DNA from: Candidatus Elulimicrobium sp. | GTDB lineage: Bacteria; Patescibacteriota; Minisyncoccia; Phycocordibacterales; UBA918 | Length of the DNA stretch: 47,130 bases | Direction of reading: 5' to 3' | Assembly (NCBI GenBank): GCA_022730015.1 | Contig: DZBU01000007.1 | Span: forward strand, 1 to 47,130 | Part shown: positions 46,231-47,130 of the stretch, piece after piece | Layout of the letters: each line of letters starts with the position of its first letter | Position numbering within the stretch: the stretch's first letter is position 1 | Position numbers and translations under genes: made by a program | Notes under the pieces: generated by a model | What the model was told of the DNA's origin: nothing | The model's input: only the letters and a program-made list of their open reading frames with translations | Database searches by the model: none

Positions 46231-46270
46231 CAACACAGCATTCTTTGAAACGGTACGTCCACTATGCAAT

Positions 46271-46738
46271 TTAATGAGAACAAATAAATTCCGGGTCCTC
46301 ATCAGCCATCAACGGAAGTTTGGTTGCCTCAGTCAAGAGGACATCAAGGACCTTTTTACGGAGGTCTCCCTTATTGTATATCTGGATAAAGTCTAGTTCG
46401 GTCTCGCCGTGATCATATTTTATCCCTCCCCTTTCTTCCTCAGTGAACGCACCAGTATGAATTGCGTAGGCTAAAGCATGAGGTGAGTACGTGTGATCGG
46501 GGTAAGTCCCATTCTTTTTATGTTGGTCAAAGGATCGTCGACCCAGTGACAGCAGCCGCAGGTGGATGTCAGCAAACAGCTCGTTTTCATGAATGATCTT
46601 CTCTGTGATGAGTAGTTTCAACACCTGAGCCGCCGAATTGTCCCAGCCATGTGCGACCACATGATCGTCCGATAAGTTGAAAGTACCTACGGCAGTAAAT
46701 ACGACTTGCCGTAAGTCAGTAATGAATTGCGTGGTCAT
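46271..46738 (-). CDS. Unrecognised 155-residue protein, SD-led
   Basis: No family is recognised. The protein is soluble and His-rich, with a central region YPDHTYSPHALAYAIHTGAF and acidic segments; the helices of residues 30-75 look well packed. The start is the ATG with an SD (AGGAG, 8 bases upstream); a frame 15 codons longer runs through that SD. It lies antisense in the 5-kb insertion between rplB and rpsS, with its own terminator. It is one of the SD-led orphans. Confidence 0.75.
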   Translation of the reverse strand: MTTQFITDLRQVVFTAVGTFNLSDDHVVAHGWDNSAAQVLKLLITEKIIHENELFADIHLRLLSLGRRSFDQHKKNGTYPDHTYSPHALAYAIHTGAFTEEERGGIKYDHGETELDFIQIYNKGDLRKKVLDVLLTEATKLPLMADEDPEFICSH

Positions 46739-46889
46739 GTAGAGACTCCTGTATGTGATTGAACAAAGTGCCGCCGGGAACAATAACAGAAAAGGCTTAA
46801 AAAATAAAGCTTTGTCAAGTTTTTACGAGAGAAACCTGAGTTAGGGGAGTGAAACTTTTTCAAAAAAGTTCTGGAGAGACTCGTCAGCG

Positions 46890-46918
46890 TTGACTTTTTT
46901 CTGTATTTTCGGTATTCT
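46890..46918 (+). promoter_or_regulatory. Promoter of the rpsS operon
   Basis: TTGACT, 17 bases, TATTCT. The predicted start is near 46925. Confidence 0.7.
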
Positions 46919-46924
46919 CATCCA

Positions 46925-47075
46925 GTTCCGACCTCAATTCCTTCTGTCTGGTAACAGGAGGTATGAAGAAAAATCAAAGTGGTTGGGAGTCTCTTTTAAG
47001 ACCGGCCGTTACCTGTTTTTATTAGAGACTCTCAATGACCGCACAATTGTGCGGATTTAAACGTAAAATTAAAAT
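46925..47075 (+). promoter_or_regulatory. Structured leader of rpsS with pseudoknot potential
   Basis: GGTAAC (46950-46955) can pair with GTTACC (47008-47013), while GGGAGTCTC (46985-46993) pairs with GAGACTCTC (47025-47033, one wobble). The pairs interleave, giving an H-type pseudoknot. A 16-base palindrome CCGCAC-AATT-GTGCGG (47039-47054) stands just before the start. A 20-codon frame at 46962 has an SD-like GGAGG too close to its ATG. The remaining 46739-46889 holds nothing I recognise. Confidence 0.55.
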
Positions 47076-47130
47076 ATGTCACGATCACTCTATAAAGGAC
47101 CATACGTTGACGAAAAGCTCCTCAAAAAGA
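47076..47130 (+). CDS. rpsS: 30S ribosomal protein S19 (5' end only)
   Basis: The first 18 codons, MSRSLYKGPYVDEKLLKK, match the highly conserved S19 N-terminus (xRSxxKGPFVDxxLLKK). The gene runs off the window. S19 normally follows L2 directly; here it restarts the S10 operon behind its own promoter and leader after a 5.1-kb interruption. Confidence 0.92.
   Translation, partial: MSRSLYKGPYVDEKLLKK

Noticed and set aside
46962-47024. 20-codon leader peptide (MKKNQSGW...) in the rpsS leader.
   Set aside because: The GGAGG is only one base from the ATG, too close for initiation, and the frame overlaps the pseudoknot helices. It is kept only as a remark in the leader entry.
1-47130. CRISPR arrays, insertion sequences, prophage genes and toxin-antitoxin pairs.
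   Set aside because: I looked for regularly spaced repeats, transposase motifs, terminal inverted repeats with target duplications, integrase or capsid genes, and found none. The 5-kb block in the S10 operon has no visible mobile-element signature.

Overview
The window looks like a chromosomal segment of a Patescibacteria/CPR bacterium, most likely a parcubacterial lineage. This is inferred from gene content and divergent housekeeping proteins, not from a marker tree. Supporting signs are a trigger factor without its PPIase domain, an S12 protein with a long insertion, a type IV pilus/ComEC uptake set, many small single-helix membrane proteins, and housekeeping genes almost without Shine-Dalgarno (SD) sites. 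The standard bacterial code fits: TGA is a normal stop.

Layout. 1-9.0 kb, mostly minus strand: tRNA-Gly(TCC), HU, RNase Y, ClpP, trigger factor, two envelope proteins, pyrophosphatase and NusA, with several small SD-led genes and two large structured intergenic elements (913-1083 and 4430-4528). 9.2-15.1 kb, plus strand: type IV pilus operon (PilB, PilC, three prepilin-like proteins, a PilX-like protein). 15.1-24.3 kb: tpiA-pgk, HIT protein, recJ, RNase HI plus a degenerate RNase H paralogue, ComEC split into a membrane protein and a separate metallo-beta-lactamase protein around a superoxide dismutase. 24.3-26.5 kb: L28, an M50-family protein without its HExxH motif, S12 and S7. 26.5-33.6 kb: accessory genes (small Cys protein, membrane proteins, GH15-like enzyme, ABC-F protein, cohesin/dockerin-like protein, GIY-YIG protein, Kazal-like protein, tiny ORFs). 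33.6-42 kb: fusA, tuf-rpsJ, rplC-rplD-rplW-rplB. 42-46.8 kb: secreted or membrane proteins including a 1060-residue LVIVD-repeat protein. The window ends in the start of rpsS.

Themes. The str and S10 ribosomal operons, normally contiguous, are broken into islands here. rpsL, fusA, tuf, rplC and rpsS each have a recognisable promoter; rpsL, tuf and rplC share TTGCAA-16 bp-(-10). Four intergenic regions in these islands (before rpsG, tuf, rplC and rpsS) can form strong RNA structures and are candidate autoregulatory leaders. Many other genes have an extended -10 (TGn-TAnnnT) only 6-8 bases before the ATG, so their mRNAs should be leaderless. By contrast, a set of small orphan genes have strong SD sites. 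Two of these encode Cys proteins sharing an unusual motif (C-N-x2-P-G-H-S-x-C-x8-C-P-x5-6-C), the best candidate here for an undescribed protein family.

All structures, promoters and family names come from reading the sequence by eye. No folding, profile search or phylogeny was run.
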